A stretch of DNA of 64,000 nucleotides from Stenotrophomonas sp. (GTDB taxonomy: Bacteria; Pseudomonadota; Gammaproteobacteria; Xanthomonadales; Xanthomonadaceae), in the NCBI GenBank assembly GCA_003248565.1, contig QFOV01000006.1, forward strand, positions 16,288 to 80,287. Reading direction: 5' to 3'. This document shows positions 36,701-45,275 of this stretch, in pieces (positions within the stretch are counted from its first letter, which is position 1; the number at the start of each line of letters is the position of its first letter). Under the pieces are notes generated by a model. It saw nothing but the letters and a program-made list of their open reading frames with translations. It ran no database searches and was not told where the DNA came from. Position numbers and translations under genes: made by a program.

Positions 36701-37296
36701 GGGTCCATGATTTCATTTTCCTGGACATGGCAGCAATCAACCATCAGAAAAACCATGCGGATGTTGTACGTGCTTTCAGCCACGCCGTACATGGTTGCGA
36801 CAATGCCAAGTTGGTTGTTGTAGGACCTGCTTACGAGCCTGGCCTGCAGGCTGAGATTCTTGCGATCATCAAGAGTGCTGGGCTCGAGTCGCGCGTACTT
36901 GTTATCGAGCCAACCAGCACGCCATGGGAGTTCTACGCGATGGCCGATGCCGTCGTCAGTGGTACCTTCTTCGAGGGTGGTCCGCTGACCTTGCTCGAAG
37001 CATTGGCAAGTGACCTGCCGGTGATATACCCCAGGGTTGGTGTTGCTAGTGTTTTCGATGGCCTCCCCGGGGTCCACCTCATCGAGTCTGCTGTAAACAT
37101 GTTGGAGTATGATGGCGCTATAGATGGGCTCACGTCACGGGTCGGTTTTGTCCCTGATCTCACCGATATGATGATCAAGGTGTGGTGCAATCCGATACGG
37201 CCAGCGTTCGATCGTGAGCGGTTGGCATCGCTTGAGAAGGACTTCTCCTATATCAAGTACGCGCGATTGTTGTCGGAAATCAAAGAACGTACGTAA
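33721..37296 (+). CDS. Three-module glycosyltransferase (GT2 - GT4-like - GT4)
   Basis: 1191-residue cytoplasmic protein that probably builds O-antigen. Module 1 (about 1-270) is GT2: VMVTYNAADAAI, SERNLGFSGGNNVGI, LLNSDVIVTDGW and FFPGGFEDDDYCLR. About 270-440 is a linker. Module 2 (about 440-800) is GT4-like with FFGGYFYPEREKDGYFQR, VDIHGVVPEEFR and CPTKIVEYLANG. Module 3 (about 815-1191) is GT4 with VGNFEAGGLENVV, NNGIDVSRF and the E-x7-E motif EGGPLTLLE. Start is GTG, with GGGGGT upstream. Multi-module polymerases such as WbdA act with the coiled-coil terminator; this is the likely partner of the preceding gene. Sugars and linkages are unknown. Confidence 0.85.
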   Translation: MIGIVMVTYNAADAAIVTLRSLVKAKNSSDYKLVIVDNASTPVERDRIRKHVESCDAFEQGQWRFIQSERNLGFSGGNNVGIKALLEDASVSQFCLLNSDVIVTDGWIDRQLAHDFDAISAVTNRADSEQCVPDLQRLELSEVAASDGAFERAYQLVKEQAEQRFVEFNGSLQECDVTFFCVFIKRAVLEDVGLLDETFFPGGFEDDDYCLRLRAKGYSIGLARDVYIHHFGSASFGKLDYSYFAGRAKENLRYLQAKHGIVWKRRPEKLLVSFLADLRHAYQGSSGRISKQQTQLLDLHLLTLDGIVRHHAIEFRNLRGEFQHSGKRSRRVSQAIERAEASPSFAEGWAAFHSEVSELLSGKEAGVGQIELLLDSGALLADQVWNAVDANFSINSLLRGSSTGAVQAAHSATEWVQEEWSKRSGLRKAIWGAAKGIQSLLRFRGTVFFGGYFYPEREKDGYFQRIQMVDRLVSDGWRLYVETADLVGRTSVIDRPQPKVIVIRLIGGRAKKAVLWAAVIAFVLRSRKIYFHSVLRMPDLGFAKLMRLPFVKSVVDIHGVVPEEFRMHDDYYNAVKYERLEEYAFAHAGRVVVVSGVMQEYLKNKYRDLRAPVFVKFPMFPSFVPYLGRKDNPKPVAVYAGGLHKWQQPEKTLRSMIASADACTSYFLSPDPEGAAEIASEIDPDHRVVFDSMSHESLMKFYRRCDFGYILREDSVVNNVACPTKIVEYLANGIVPIIDSDQIGDFSAMGMRSVSVEDFKAGILPDGDQIAKMAQFNFGVYQRIKALRDRGAGELSSYLLDMDHANPSLADSVDGDTDVLVQVGNFEAGGLENVVLELNEFLRSCGMRLTLLVLGTQGPAAKRARELGQRLIGIDYSAAAYREVLQKLKPKVVISHYSIEGSEICQEQDVPLIQVIHNIYMWLAGEELTKFKEAAARTHKFVAVSDAVKNYSVQRLGVDADLCEVINNGIDVSRFVEFDRLSARNRLRHKYGIGVHDFIFLDMAAINHQKNHADVVRAFSHAVHGCDNAKLVVVGPAYEPGLQAEILAIIKSAGLESRVLVIEPTSTPWEFYAMADAVVSGTFFEGGPLTLLEALASDLPVIYPRVGVASVFDGLPGVHLIESAVNMLEYDGAIDGLTSRVGFVPDLTDMMIKVWCNPIRPAFDRERLASLEKDFSYIKYARLLSEIKERT

Positions 37297-37328
37297 CTTT
37301 TCAAACAACCAACGATTGGTATCAATAC

Positions 37329-37952
37329 ATGAATAAGATCTCCGTTTCTGTCGTTTCCTTGATGCTCGTTTCCGTGGTGGCGGGTTGCTCGAAGCCGGCA
37401 CCGCTGGATTCAGATGCCAGTGCTGCTCCGCAGGCTGCCGCAGCTGCGCCAGCGCCTGCCGCCGCTGCAGTGAGCGAAGAAGAAAAAAGCTACCAAGAAG
37501 GCGTCTCGTTGATTGCTGCCAATGCACAAGGGCAGGATCTGGAAAATGCGGTGAATGCACTGCTCAAGGCTTCCGCTCTGGGTCATGCAGCTGCAAAGTT
37601 CGAACTGGCGAAGCTTTATCGTGATGGCAAGGGCGTAGATAAGAACCCTGGTGAAGCTACCAATCTGCTGCTCGCGTCAGCAGCCGCTGGAAACGGCGAC
37701 GCTGCATTCGAGCTTGCCGGGATGTACGCGACCGGCGAGGGCATCGCCAAGAACGAGGGCGAGGCACTGAACATGTATCTCAAGGCGGCGCAGGCGGGTA
37801 ACGCCGGTGCAGCGCTGAAGTTGGGTGAGGTATATGAAGGCGGTGTTGGCATTCCGGCGAATATCGGAGAGGCCAAGTCCTGGTATCAGAAGGCTGCAGA
37901 TGCTGGTAACGCGCAAGCTGCTGAGAAGCTGAAGGCGCTCGAAGGCAAGTAA
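37329..37952 (+). CDS. Sel1-repeat lipoprotein
   Basis: Predicted envelope lipoprotein of 207 residues. The lipobox VVAGC places the lipidated Cys at residue 20. An Ala/Pro-rich linker (about 28-47) is followed by Sel1-like repeats (about 75-203): AAKFELAKLYRDGKGVDKN, AAFELAGMYATGEGIAKN, AALKLGEVYEGGVGIPAN. Sel1 repeats mediate protein contacts. The gene starts 32 bases after the glycosyltransferase and is followed by a strong terminator, so it ends the O-antigen transcript. Its role there is unknown. Confidence 0.88.
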   Translation: MNKISVSVVSLMLVSVVAGCSKPAPLDSDASAAPQAAAAAPAPAAAAVSEEEKSYQEGVSLIAANAQGQDLENAVNALLKASALGHAAAKFELAKLYRDGKGVDKNPGEATNLLLASAAAGNGDAAFELAGMYATGEGIAKNEGEALNMYLKAAQAGNAGAALKLGEVYEGGVGIPANIGEAKSWYQKAADAGNAQAAEKLKALEGK

Positions 37953-38004
37953 GCCAGGGTAGTAAGGGATTGCGGAATACTCAACGGTGTTCCGATCAAG
38001 CCGG

Positions 38005-38035
38005 GCCAGTCACGTGTAGTGACTGGCTTTTTTTT
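38005..38035 (+). terminator. Rho-independent terminator at the end of the wzm-to-Sel1 operon
   Basis: Nine-bp perfect stem GCCAGTCAC/GTGACTGGC with a 5-base loop, followed by eight T residues. Confidence 0.93.
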
Positions 38036-38078
38036 GGCTCAATCGCGTTTCCTGGTGAGTGTTCGGTAGCCTTACTTT

Positions 38079-39274
38079 TGTCGCCTGCCCGTAAACTTGA
38101 TCCAGGCATTCTTAGAGGTCTCCGGGCAAACTAGCCCTAAGGAGACCACTGATGCGCAGGAGCAAATTCACCGAGAGTCAGATCGTTGCGACGTTGAAGC
38201 AGGTTGAGGCTGGAAGGCAGGTCAAGGATGTCTGCCGTGAGCTTGGCATCTCCGATGCGACTTACTACGTCTGGAAGTCCAACTACGGCGGCATGGAAGC
38301 TTCGGACGTGCAGCGGTTGCGCGAAGTTGAAGCCGAGCACGCCGCGCTCAAGCGGATGCACGCCGAACTGGCGATGGAGAATCATGCGTTGAAGGATCTG
38401 ATTGCAAAAAGCTTTAGACCCGGCGCATTAGCGCCCGCTCTTGGCCTGGCTGCAGGACTCTACGGCTGGAGCGCGCCGGGCCTGTGCGGCGATTGGAATG
38501 CCACGGTCGACGGCGCGCTACCGCCATCGACCGGATCGGGACGAAGAGGTGATCGCGTTATTGGTTGAGCTCTCTGAGCGTTTTCCGGAGCGCGGCTTGG
38601 ACAAGCTGTTTCAACTGATTCGTCGCCGCGGTTTGGTCTGGAATCACAAGCGCGTCTGGCGTGTGTATTGTCTGATGAAGCTCAATCAGCATCGGCGAGG
38701 GAAGAAGCGCCTTCCAAACCGACACCCGATGCCATTGGTGGCCGGTGAGCAGATCAACGGCAGCTGGTCGATCAACTTCATGTCCGACGCGCTTTGGGAT
38801 GGACGACGGTTCCGCACGTTCAACGTGGCTGACGATTTCAGTCGTCAGGCCTTGGCTATCGAAGTTGATCTGAATTTGCCGGCGACATGGGTCATTCGCA
38901 CTTTGGAGCAAATTGCGGCGTGGCCCGGCTATCCCGCAAAGCTTTGCCTGGACAACGGCCCCGAGTTCATCGCTTTGGCGTTGGCGGAATGGGCTGAGCG
39001 CAAAGAACATCGCGCCGGATTTCATCGAGCCAGGACGGCCGATGCAGAACGGCTTCATCGAACGGTTCAATGGTAGCTTCCGACGTGGCGTGCTGGATAT
39101 GCACGCCTTCCGCAATCTCGGAGAAGTACGCGAACAGGCAGAGTAGTGGCTGGCCGATTACAACACCGAGATACCGCACGACAGCCTCGGCGGGCTCACG
39201 CCCGCCGAATTCCACCACTTCCAAGAACCGCAAACCTCTAATTCAGCTTGGCATTGAAATACGGGGAGTCGACA
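38079..39274 (+). mobile_element. Degenerate IS3-family insertion sequence
   Basis: A 1196-base element bounded by imperfect inverted repeats: TGTCGCCTGCCCGTAAACTT at the left and the reverse complement TGTCGACTCCCCGTATTTCA at the right. It holds OrfA and OrfB remnants of an IS3-family transposase. No matching target duplication was seen at the two ends (TTT versus GGG), suggesting old age or rearrangement after insertion. Confidence 0.85.
38152..39257 (+). pseudogene. IS3-family transposase OrfA/OrfB remnant
   Basis: OrfA is well preserved from the ATG at 38152 (FTESQIVATLKQVEAGRQV; LKRMHAELAMENHALKDLI) but runs out of frame into the OrfB region. OrfB is recognisable (RACAAIGMPRSTARYRHRPD; RGLDKLFQLIRRRG; CLDNGPEFI) but broken. 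An extra base near 39013 moves the frame before FIEPGRPMQNGFIERFNGS, and a TAG at 39144-39146 replaces an expected CAG before WLADYNTEIPHDSLGG. The element cannot make a full transposase. Confidence 0.88.
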
Positions 39275-39288
39275 GGGGACGTCGGTGT

Positions 39289-40410
39289 CTAATTGACCGG
39301 CTGATTGCTTCCTGAGAGTGGAGCTGCTGCTGAGCGAGCAGTTCGCTTGCCTAAGTACTGGGAGATGCGCGCATGACCCCATTTCAGGATTGGAGATTCA
39401 ACGAGCTTCCAAGAGGCCACTGTAAAGAGAAGTGATACGAGGAGGCATGCAGCAAACATCACAAGTCTCGGATAAGTGAAACTTCCGAAGAACGAACCTA
39501 GCGATTCATTGCCAGCGTAGAGAAGGACATAGATTACCGGGTAGTGCCACAGGTAGAAGCCATAGGAGATGGTGCCAAGCCATGCCAGCATTCTGTCGCT
39601 GAGGACGTGCACCAACGTTGAGTCCTGATCAAGGGAGATCTTTGCAATAATCGCACCTGCGGAGAGTGCGGTGAATGCGAAGCCTGCAGGTGTCGACGCG
39701 AAATTGCTGGCCGGCTGATAGATTGCGCAGGTAATGAGATAGGTGGCAGCAGGCTTCCACATGTACGTAAATGCGTTGACCACACCAGCAGGTGCCAGTG
39801 CTATGAACGCGCCGATAAGCAAGCCATCGGAATGGGTGTCCAATCCGGTGTAGATCCTTGCCGACGATGCGCCCGACTGTCCCAGGTAGGAGCGCCAGAG
39901 CATGATGCCGAGCGCACCCGCAAGAACTATCCAGGCAGGTTTGATGGATCGGACTTTGAATAGTGCAAGAATTGCCAATGGCCAGATGATGTAAAACTGT
40001 TCCTCGATTGCAAGCGACCACGTATGCCCAGTCATGGGGGCGTCATAGATGTCGAACGCGCGAATCCAGTTCATGGTGTAAAGCAACGCAGGAAATATTT
40101 CCCATTCGATATGTATCCTGGGCTTGAACAGGAGCCAATAGATGGTGACTCCTAGTAGCAAAAGGATCAGTGCCGGGTAGAGGCGTAGTGAGCGCTTTGC
40201 GTAGAAAATACGGAGTGATATCCGCCCTGATCGCTGGAATTCCGCGCTGAGAAGGCGGGTGATCAGAAAACCGCTGAGTACAAAAAAGATGTCAACACCA
40301 ATGAAGCCGCCGTGGACTATGGTCAGCCCGGTGTGGTGTGCAAAAACTACCAGCACTGAGAGTGCTCGAAGTCCATCTAGTCCCGCGATTCTTGAAGCAG
40401 AATTCGTCAT
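39289..40410 (-). CDS. Acyltransferase 3 family membrane protein (OafA-like)
   Basis: Multi-pass inner-membrane acyltransferase of 373 residues, probably O-acetylating surface polysaccharide. Typical blocks: GLDGLRALSVLVVFAHH with the key His, GGFIGVDIFFVLSGFLIT, RSLRLYPAL, and TWSLAIEEQFYIIWP. About ten hydrophobic segments follow. No SGNH domain is present. It is transcribed opposite to its neighbours and lies between two decayed insertion sequences, so it may have entered separately. GAGG lies upstream of the ATG. Confidence 0.9.
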   Translation of the reverse strand: MTNSASRIAGLDGLRALSVLVVFAHHTGLTIVHGGFIGVDIFFVLSGFLITRLLSAEFQRSGRISLRIFYAKRSLRLYPALILLLLGVTIYWLLFKPRIHIEWEIFPALLYTMNWIRAFDIYDAPMTGHTWSLAIEEQFYIIWPLAILALFKVRSIKPAWIVLAGALGIMLWRSYLGQSGASSARIYTGLDTHSDGLLIGAFIALAPAGVVNAFTYMWKPAATYLITCAIYQPASNFASTPAGFAFTALSAGAIIAKISLDQDSTLVHVLSDRMLAWLGTISYGFYLWHYPVIYVLLYAGNESLGSFFGSFTYPRLVMFAACLLVSLLFTVASWKLVESPILKWGHARISQYLGKRTARSAAAPLSGSNQPVN

Positions 40411-40801
40411 GAAGCTTGCCTCGGGTGTAGCCCGCGATCACGCAGGGTTGACAGGTGGGGATAAGCAAACAGTCCTTTCACCCTGCTACTGGACGCGGTC
40501 GAAACGATAGATACGTTGCAAGGGCGCCTCGGAGTCGTTTGATGCTTGGCTTTAGGTAAATACCTATGTTCGCGCTGCGATTTTACACTGTGTTTGTGTA
40601 GGTGAATGCGCTACGGGCGGAATCGGTCCATACCGACGGTGACAATGTTCGGCTGCGTGCGCTTCTGGCGTTGATTTCGATAGCTGAATTGCGCTCGTAA
40701 GCAGGCTCCCATTGGAGCCTGTATTCACTCTGGCGCGTTCCCGTGGGGGCACTGGGCGTTTGAAGTCGAGCTTCGGCGTGAAGGAGTCCGGGAGAAGGGC
40801 T
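40411..40801. other. Non-coding stretch between acyltransferase gene and second IS remnant
   Basis: No supported gene in 391 bases. It must contain the acyltransferase promoter (minus strand). The remainder shows no recognised repeat and may be debris of earlier rearrangements in the LPS locus. Confidence 0.45.
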
Positions 40802-42000
40802 TGTAACGACCCACTGAAAACCTGCTCAGGTGTTGGCTTTTCCCAAAGGAGACATCGATGGGTGAAGTGCTGGAAGAAGAAATCAAGCGCTGGACGGCCC
40901 GGCGGAAGTCGGCACTGGTCCTTGAGATCACCCAAGGCAAAGCCATGGCGGGCGCGGCGAGCCGGCAGTTCGAGCTGACCCCGGCGGAAATTGAAAGCTG
41001 GGTTGAGGATGGCAAGCGGGGCAAGGGGAACACCTTGCGAGCCAAGCCGGAGGACGTACGCGAGCAATACGAACGCCAGCTCAAGGACCTGTAGGAGGCG
41101 TACGGTGAGGTGATGCTGGAGATCCGCGCCCGAAAAAAGCTGGCCTCCCTGCCGGGGAAGGACGAGAGCTGATGCGCTCGGTCCAGCAGGGGCTGAAGGA
41201 TGAAGGGCTGGCGGTTCCGATCACCGAGCTGTGCCAATGGTTTGGCGTGGCGTACGGTTTACTACCGGTCCATCAATACAGCGGCCAAGGTTTGGCCGGA
41301 ACTGGCCAAGCCGATAAAAGGCCGGATCGAAGCTGATCCTTCATTCGGCTACCGCTCCGTTGCTGCCGTTACTGGGTATGAACAAGAGCACGGGCAGGCG
41401 ACAAAAGGCTGGTAGGTTCGCAACCGACCGGTTGGCCAACGCCCGCGCATCCAGGCGTTGCCTTCAGTAGCGAAGGCTCCGAATCGACGCTGGGCAACGG
41501 ATCTGTGCCGCGTCTGGGGTGGCAAGGATGGCTGGTTGAGTTTGGCCTTGGTGATCGACTGCCACACGCGACAACTATTGGGTTGGCATCTATCGCGTAC
41601 CGGCAAGGCGAGCACTGCATCGGCAGCGTTGGAGCAGGCCTTGATCGCACGCTTCGGTACGTTGGGGCGAGTCCAGGAGCCGTTCCTGTTTGGCTCGGTT
41701 TTACCAGTCGCGATTGCACACGCTTGGTGCGTAGCTATGGACTGAAGCTGGAATTCATCACTCAGCACTGTCCGCAGCAGAGCGGCATGGTAGAGCGCGT
41801 GATCAGAACACTGAAAGAGCAACGCATGCATCGCCACCGCTTCGAGAGCCTGGTACACGAGCTGTTGTGTGTTATCGGCGACTGGATCGGCTTCTACAAC
41901 CGAGTACGCCCTCACCAGGCGTTGAAGATGATGATCCCGGATGCGGCGTATGCCGTTACGTTACCCGGGTGACCTGAGCGGAAACCGGTGGGTCATTACA
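40802..42000 (+). mobile_element. Degenerate IS3-family insertion sequence (second, different type)
   Basis: A 1199-base element with imperfect inverted repeats: TGTAACGACCCACTGAAAAC at the left and the reverse complement TGTAATGACCCACCGGTTTC at the right, both continuing into GCTCAGGT. The type differs from the element at 38079. No target duplication was recognised. Confidence 0.85.
40858..41972 (+). pseudogene. IS3-family transposase OrfA/OrfB remnant (DUF1153-type OrfA)
   Basis: OrfA begins MGEVLEEEIKRWTARRKSAL and is cut by TAG at 41092-41094 where the family has CAG (LKDL*EAYGEVMLEIRARKKL). OrfB survives as pieces in different frames: MRSVQQGLKDEGLAVPITEL, then RTVYYRSINTAAKVWPELAK, then PNRRWATDLCRVWGGKDGW, then LKLEFITQHCPQQSGMVERV to the end. 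At least three frame changes are needed, so it is inactive. Confidence 0.87.
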
Positions 42001-42047
42001 TGAGTGCAGTGGCGCATCCTTGCGCCAACTTTTATGCATTTGACTCT

Positions 42048-43172
42048 TTACCCTGCCAGGAAGCTAGCTATGCGTTTTGCAGCTTTGCCATCGCCGTAAG
42101 GGTTATGTGCTTTGGCCATTGCTTCAAAGGCGAGATCATCATCCAGAAGGCGTGAAACTTCTGAGGTTATGGTTGCACTGTCTGTGCCAACTAGGCGCAC
42201 GGTGCCTGCCTCGACGGCCTCCGGACGCTCGGTGGTATCCCTCATCACCAGAACCGGCTTGCCTAGCGAGGGTGCCTCTTCCTGAATGCCGCCGGAGTCG
42301 GTCACGATGATGTGTGATCGACTCATGAGGTATACAAATGGCAAGTATTCCTGCGGCTCTATGAGGTGGATTGACGGCTGGTTGGCGAGGATGCGAGTTA
42401 CTGGTTCTTGGACGTTTGGATTGAGGTGCACTGGATAAACAACCTGCGTATCACCGCGGGCGGCGATGTTCTTCAGCGCATGACAAATCTGTTCGAAGCC
42501 GTCCCCGAAATTTTCGCGTCGGTGCCCGGTGACCAGGATCAGACGTTTGCTCTTGTCGAGGAACGGGAAGCGGGCGGAAAGCTCCGCGTCGAGTGCTGGA
42601 TTCTTCTTGATCTTTTCGACAACGGTAAGCAGAGCATCGATTACCGTGTTTCCGGTAATTTGAATGATCGCGGGGTCAATGTTCTCTGCGCGAAGGTTGT
42701 TCGCTGATTTTTCAGTTGGCGCAAAATGGAGGTTTGCAAGCGCGCCAGTCAATTTTCGATTGGCCTCTTCAGGCCAAGGAGAGTAGAGATTACCAGTGCG
42801 AAGTCCAGCTTCTACATGGCCGATGGCGGTCCGCTGATAGTACGCTGCCAATGCGGTAGCAAACGTAGTTGTCGTGTCACCATGAACCAGGACGATGTCA
42901 GGCGAGTGCTTGGCAATGACCTGCTCCATACCCTGGACGATGCGCGAGGTAAGGCCTGAAAGAGACTGCCCCGGTTGCATGACGTTGAGGTCTTCATCGG
43001 GCGTGATTTCAAACAGTTCTAGAACCTGATCTAGCATCTGCCTGTGTTGCGCGGTGACGGCGACTATGGTTTCCAGCTCGGACTGCTGTTTCAGGGCAGT
43101 GACCAGTGGTGCCATTTTAATGGCTTCTGGGCGAGTACCGAAAACAACCATTACCTTCTTGCGGCGCATCAT
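42048..43172 (-). CDS. wecB: UDP-N-acetylglucosamine 2-epimerase (non-hydrolysing)
   Basis: Interconverts UDP-GlcNAc and UDP-ManNAc for surface polysaccharide. 374 residues; family blocks are [46 protein letters not shown] and [20 protein letters not shown]. The start is the first of two adjacent ATGs at 43172, with AAGGAG about 14 bases upstream; a long in-frame extension to 43454 crosses the etfA terminator and is rejected. No wecC dehydrogenase is seen nearby. It lies between the IS remnants and etfA, at the right end of the variable locus. Confidence 0.93.
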   Translation of the reverse strand: MMRRKKVMVVFGTRPEAIKMAPLVTALKQQSELETIVAVTAQHRQMLDQVLELFEITPDEDLNVMQPGQSLSGLTSRIVQGMEQVIAKHSPDIVLVHGDTTTTFATALAAYYQRTAIGHVEAGLRTGNLYSPWPEEANRKLTGALANLHFAPTEKSANNLRAENIDPAIIQITGNTVIDALLTVVEKIKKNPALDAELSARFPFLDKSKRLILVTGHRRENFGDGFEQICHALKNIAARGDTQVVYPVHLNPNVQEPVTRILANQPSIHLIEPQEYLPFVYLMSRSHIIVTDSGGIQEEAPSLGKPVLVMRDTTERPEAVEAGTVRLVGTDSATITSEVSRLLDDDLAFEAMAKAHNPYGDGKAAKRIASFLAG

Positions 43173-43296
43173 TTCTCTATGAACTCCTTGTTGACGCTGG
43201 CAGCATGCATCTGAGTCTAGTAGCAAGTGCGAGGCAGACTCTGCGAGAGGCGCTATTCTACGCTGCTGTAGGCGAGTTATTGAAACCACGCAAGAG

Positions 43297-43327
43297 AAAA
43301 AAAAGCGGCCTTTCTTGAAAGGCCGCT
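43297..43327 (-). terminator. Rho-independent terminator of etfBA
   Basis: On the minus strand an 11-bp perfect stem AGCGGCCTTTC/GAAAGGCCGCT with a 2-base loop is followed by eight T residues, about 20 bases after the etfA stop. Confidence 0.92.
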
Positions 43328-43347
43328 CTTCTCTGGGACTGGTTTTT

Positions 43348-44283
43348 TTATAAAGCGGCTTCCAGCTCCGGCAGCAGCGTAAACAGATCCCCCACCAGGC
43401 CGATATCGGCAATCTCGAAGATCGGCGCATCGCCGTCCTTGTTGATGGCGACAATCGTGCCGGCGTCCTTGATGCCGGTCAGGTGCTGGATGGCGCCAGA
43501 GATGCCCACGGCGATGTAAAGCTCAGGGGCGATGATCTTGCCGGTCTGGCCGACCTGCATGTCGCTGGGCACATAGCCTGCATCCACAGCGGCGCGCGAG
43601 GCTCCGACGCCGGCGCCGAGCTTGTCGGCCAGCGCGTAGATCACCTTGAAGTTTTCTTCCGAGCCAACACCGCGGCCACCGGAGACAACACGTTTGGCGC
43701 TCTGCAGGTCCGGGCGATCGCTCTTGCCGGCAGCCAAGCCGACGAAGCGGGTGTGGCTTGGCAGGGCGGCATCGACGCTGATCGCTTCGACCGGGGCGCT
43801 GTTGCCCTTGGCAGCTTCCTGCCAGGAGGCTGCGCGCACGGTAGCCACGACCACCTGATCAGCCGGGGCTTCGACGGTGATGATGGCGTTGCCGGCGTAG
43901 ATCGGACGCTTGAAGGTATGGGAGCCTTCCACTGACATCAGGTCCGAGACCTGGTTGACGCCAAGCAGGGCGGCTACGGCCGGCATCACATCCTTGCCGG
44001 TGGTGGTCGACGGGCCGAACACATGGCTGTAGCCAGCAGCGGCCTTGGCGATCTGCGGGGCCTGTACCTGCGCAAGTGCGTGTTCATTGGCCGGATTGGT
44101 AATGGTCAGCACCTTGCTGACGCCGGCAATCTGCGCGGCTTCGGCGGCGATGGCGGCCGGGTCGGCGGCCAGCACCAGCACGTGGATGTCGCCGCCCACG
44201 GCGGTTGCTGCCGACACGGTCTTGGCGACGGCGCTGTTGAGCTTGCCGTCCAGGTGTTCGGCGATGACGAGAATCTTGGCCAT
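43348..44283 (-). CDS. etfA: Electron transfer flavoprotein alpha subunit
   Basis: FAD-carrying subunit of ETF, which accepts electrons from acyl-CoA and related dehydrogenases. 311 residues. The C-terminal FAD domain has [41 protein letters not shown] and [17 protein letters not shown]. It directly follows etfB with a one-base overlap. In Xanthomonas etfA is the conserved right border of the LPS locus. Confidence 0.96.
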   Translation of the reverse strand: MAKILVIAEHLDGKLNSAVAKTVSAATAVGGDIHVLVLAADPAAIAAEAAQIAGVSKVLTITNPANEHALAQVQAPQIAKAAAGYSHVFGPSTTTGKDVMPAVAALLGVNQVSDLMSVEGSHTFKRPIYAGNAIITVEAPADQVVVATVRAASWQEAAKGNSAPVEAISVDAALPSHTRFVGLAAGKSDRPDLQSAKRVVSGGRGVGSEENFKVIYALADKLGAGVGASRAAVDAGYVPSDMQVGQTGKIIAPELYIAVGISGAIQHLTGIKDAGTIVAINKDGDAPIFEIADIGLVGDLFTLLPELEAAL

Positions 44284-45029
44284 TACAGCAATCCCTTCTG
44301 CTTGAGTGCGGCTACCAGTTCGGCAGGGTCCTTCACCATCACGCCCTTGCTGCGCTTGGACGGCGCGGCGTAATGGGTGGTCTTGAAAGTGTCAGCGGCT
44401 TCAACACCGAGGTCGGCCAGCTGCAGGGTTTCCAGCGGCTTGGCTTTGGCCTTCATGATGTCCGGCAGCTTGATGAAGCGCGGCTCGTTCAGGCGCAGGT
44501 CGGTGGTGATCACGGCCGGCAGATCGACTTCCAGCGTTTCCAGGCCGGCGTCGACTTCACGGGTGACCGTGGCCTTGCCGTCTGCAATTTCGACCTTGGA
44601 GGCGAAGGTGGCTTGCGGGCGTGCCCACAGCGTGGCCAGCATCTGACCGGTCTGGTTGGCATCGTCGTCGATGGCCTGCTTGCCAAGAATGACCAGGTCC
44701 GGCTGTTCTTTCTCAATAAGCTTGAGCAGGGTGCGGGCGGCGGTCAGCGGCTGGATGGCCTGGTCAGTGACCACGTGGATGGCACGGTTGGCACCCATCG
44801 CCAGGCCATTGCGCAGGTGCGCCTGGGCGTCGGCTGGGGCGATGGTGGCCACGATCACTTCCGTGGCGACGCCCTTGTCGCGCAGGCGCAGGGCCTCTTC
44901 CAGGGCAATTTCATCGAACGGGTTCGGCGAGAGCTTGACGCCATCGGTGACCACGCCGGAACCATCCGGCTTGACTTGAATGCGGACGTTATAGTCCACC
45001 ACGCGCTTGTACGCGACGAGGATTTTCAT
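44283..45029 (-). CDS. etfB: Electron transfer flavoprotein beta subunit
   Basis: AMP-binding subunit of ETF, 248 residues. [53 protein letters not shown] and [21 protein letters not shown] are standard family blocks. It is the first gene of etfBA and is divergent from rmlB across about 246 bases. Confidence 0.96.
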   Translation of the reverse strand: MKILVAYKRVVDYNVRIQVKPDGSGVVTDGVKLSPNPFDEIALEEALRLRDKGVATEVIVATIAPADAQAHLRNGLAMGANRAIHVVTDQAIQPLTAARTLLKLIEKEQPDLVILGKQAIDDDANQTGQMLATLWARPQATFASKVEIADGKATVTREVDAGLETLEVDLPAVITTDLRLNEPRFIKLPDIMKAKAKPLETLQLADLGVEAADTFKTTHYAAPSKRSKGVMVKDPAELVAALKQKGLL

Positions 45030-45275
45030 GTGCTGCGGGGTCCTTCGGTTGCTGATGGGGGCCGGCGTGGGCCGGGGACAGATTTTCTCGATTCTAGCCG
45101 GGTTGGTAGGTCCGTGCGAACGCGTATGGTGCTGTCATGGCCTTCCTTAAATGTCCGGACAAATCGTGGCGGGAAAGCATCCGTTGTCAATGGTGCAGGC
45201 CCAATAACGGCTGGCGTTATATCCTTGTATGAATTGTTCGCTGCTTTGGCAGCTGTAAATCAGGAGAATCGACGC

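Noticed and set aside
43173..43454. N-terminal extension of WecB by about 94 codons
   Set aside because: It would run through the etfA terminator and into the etfA coding end; the conserved protein starts at the double ATG at 43172.
44373..45275. N-terminal extension of RmlB by about 300 codons
   Set aside because: It is antisense to etfB and its promoter; a GTG with a good ribosome-binding site at 45276 gives the normal RmlB length.
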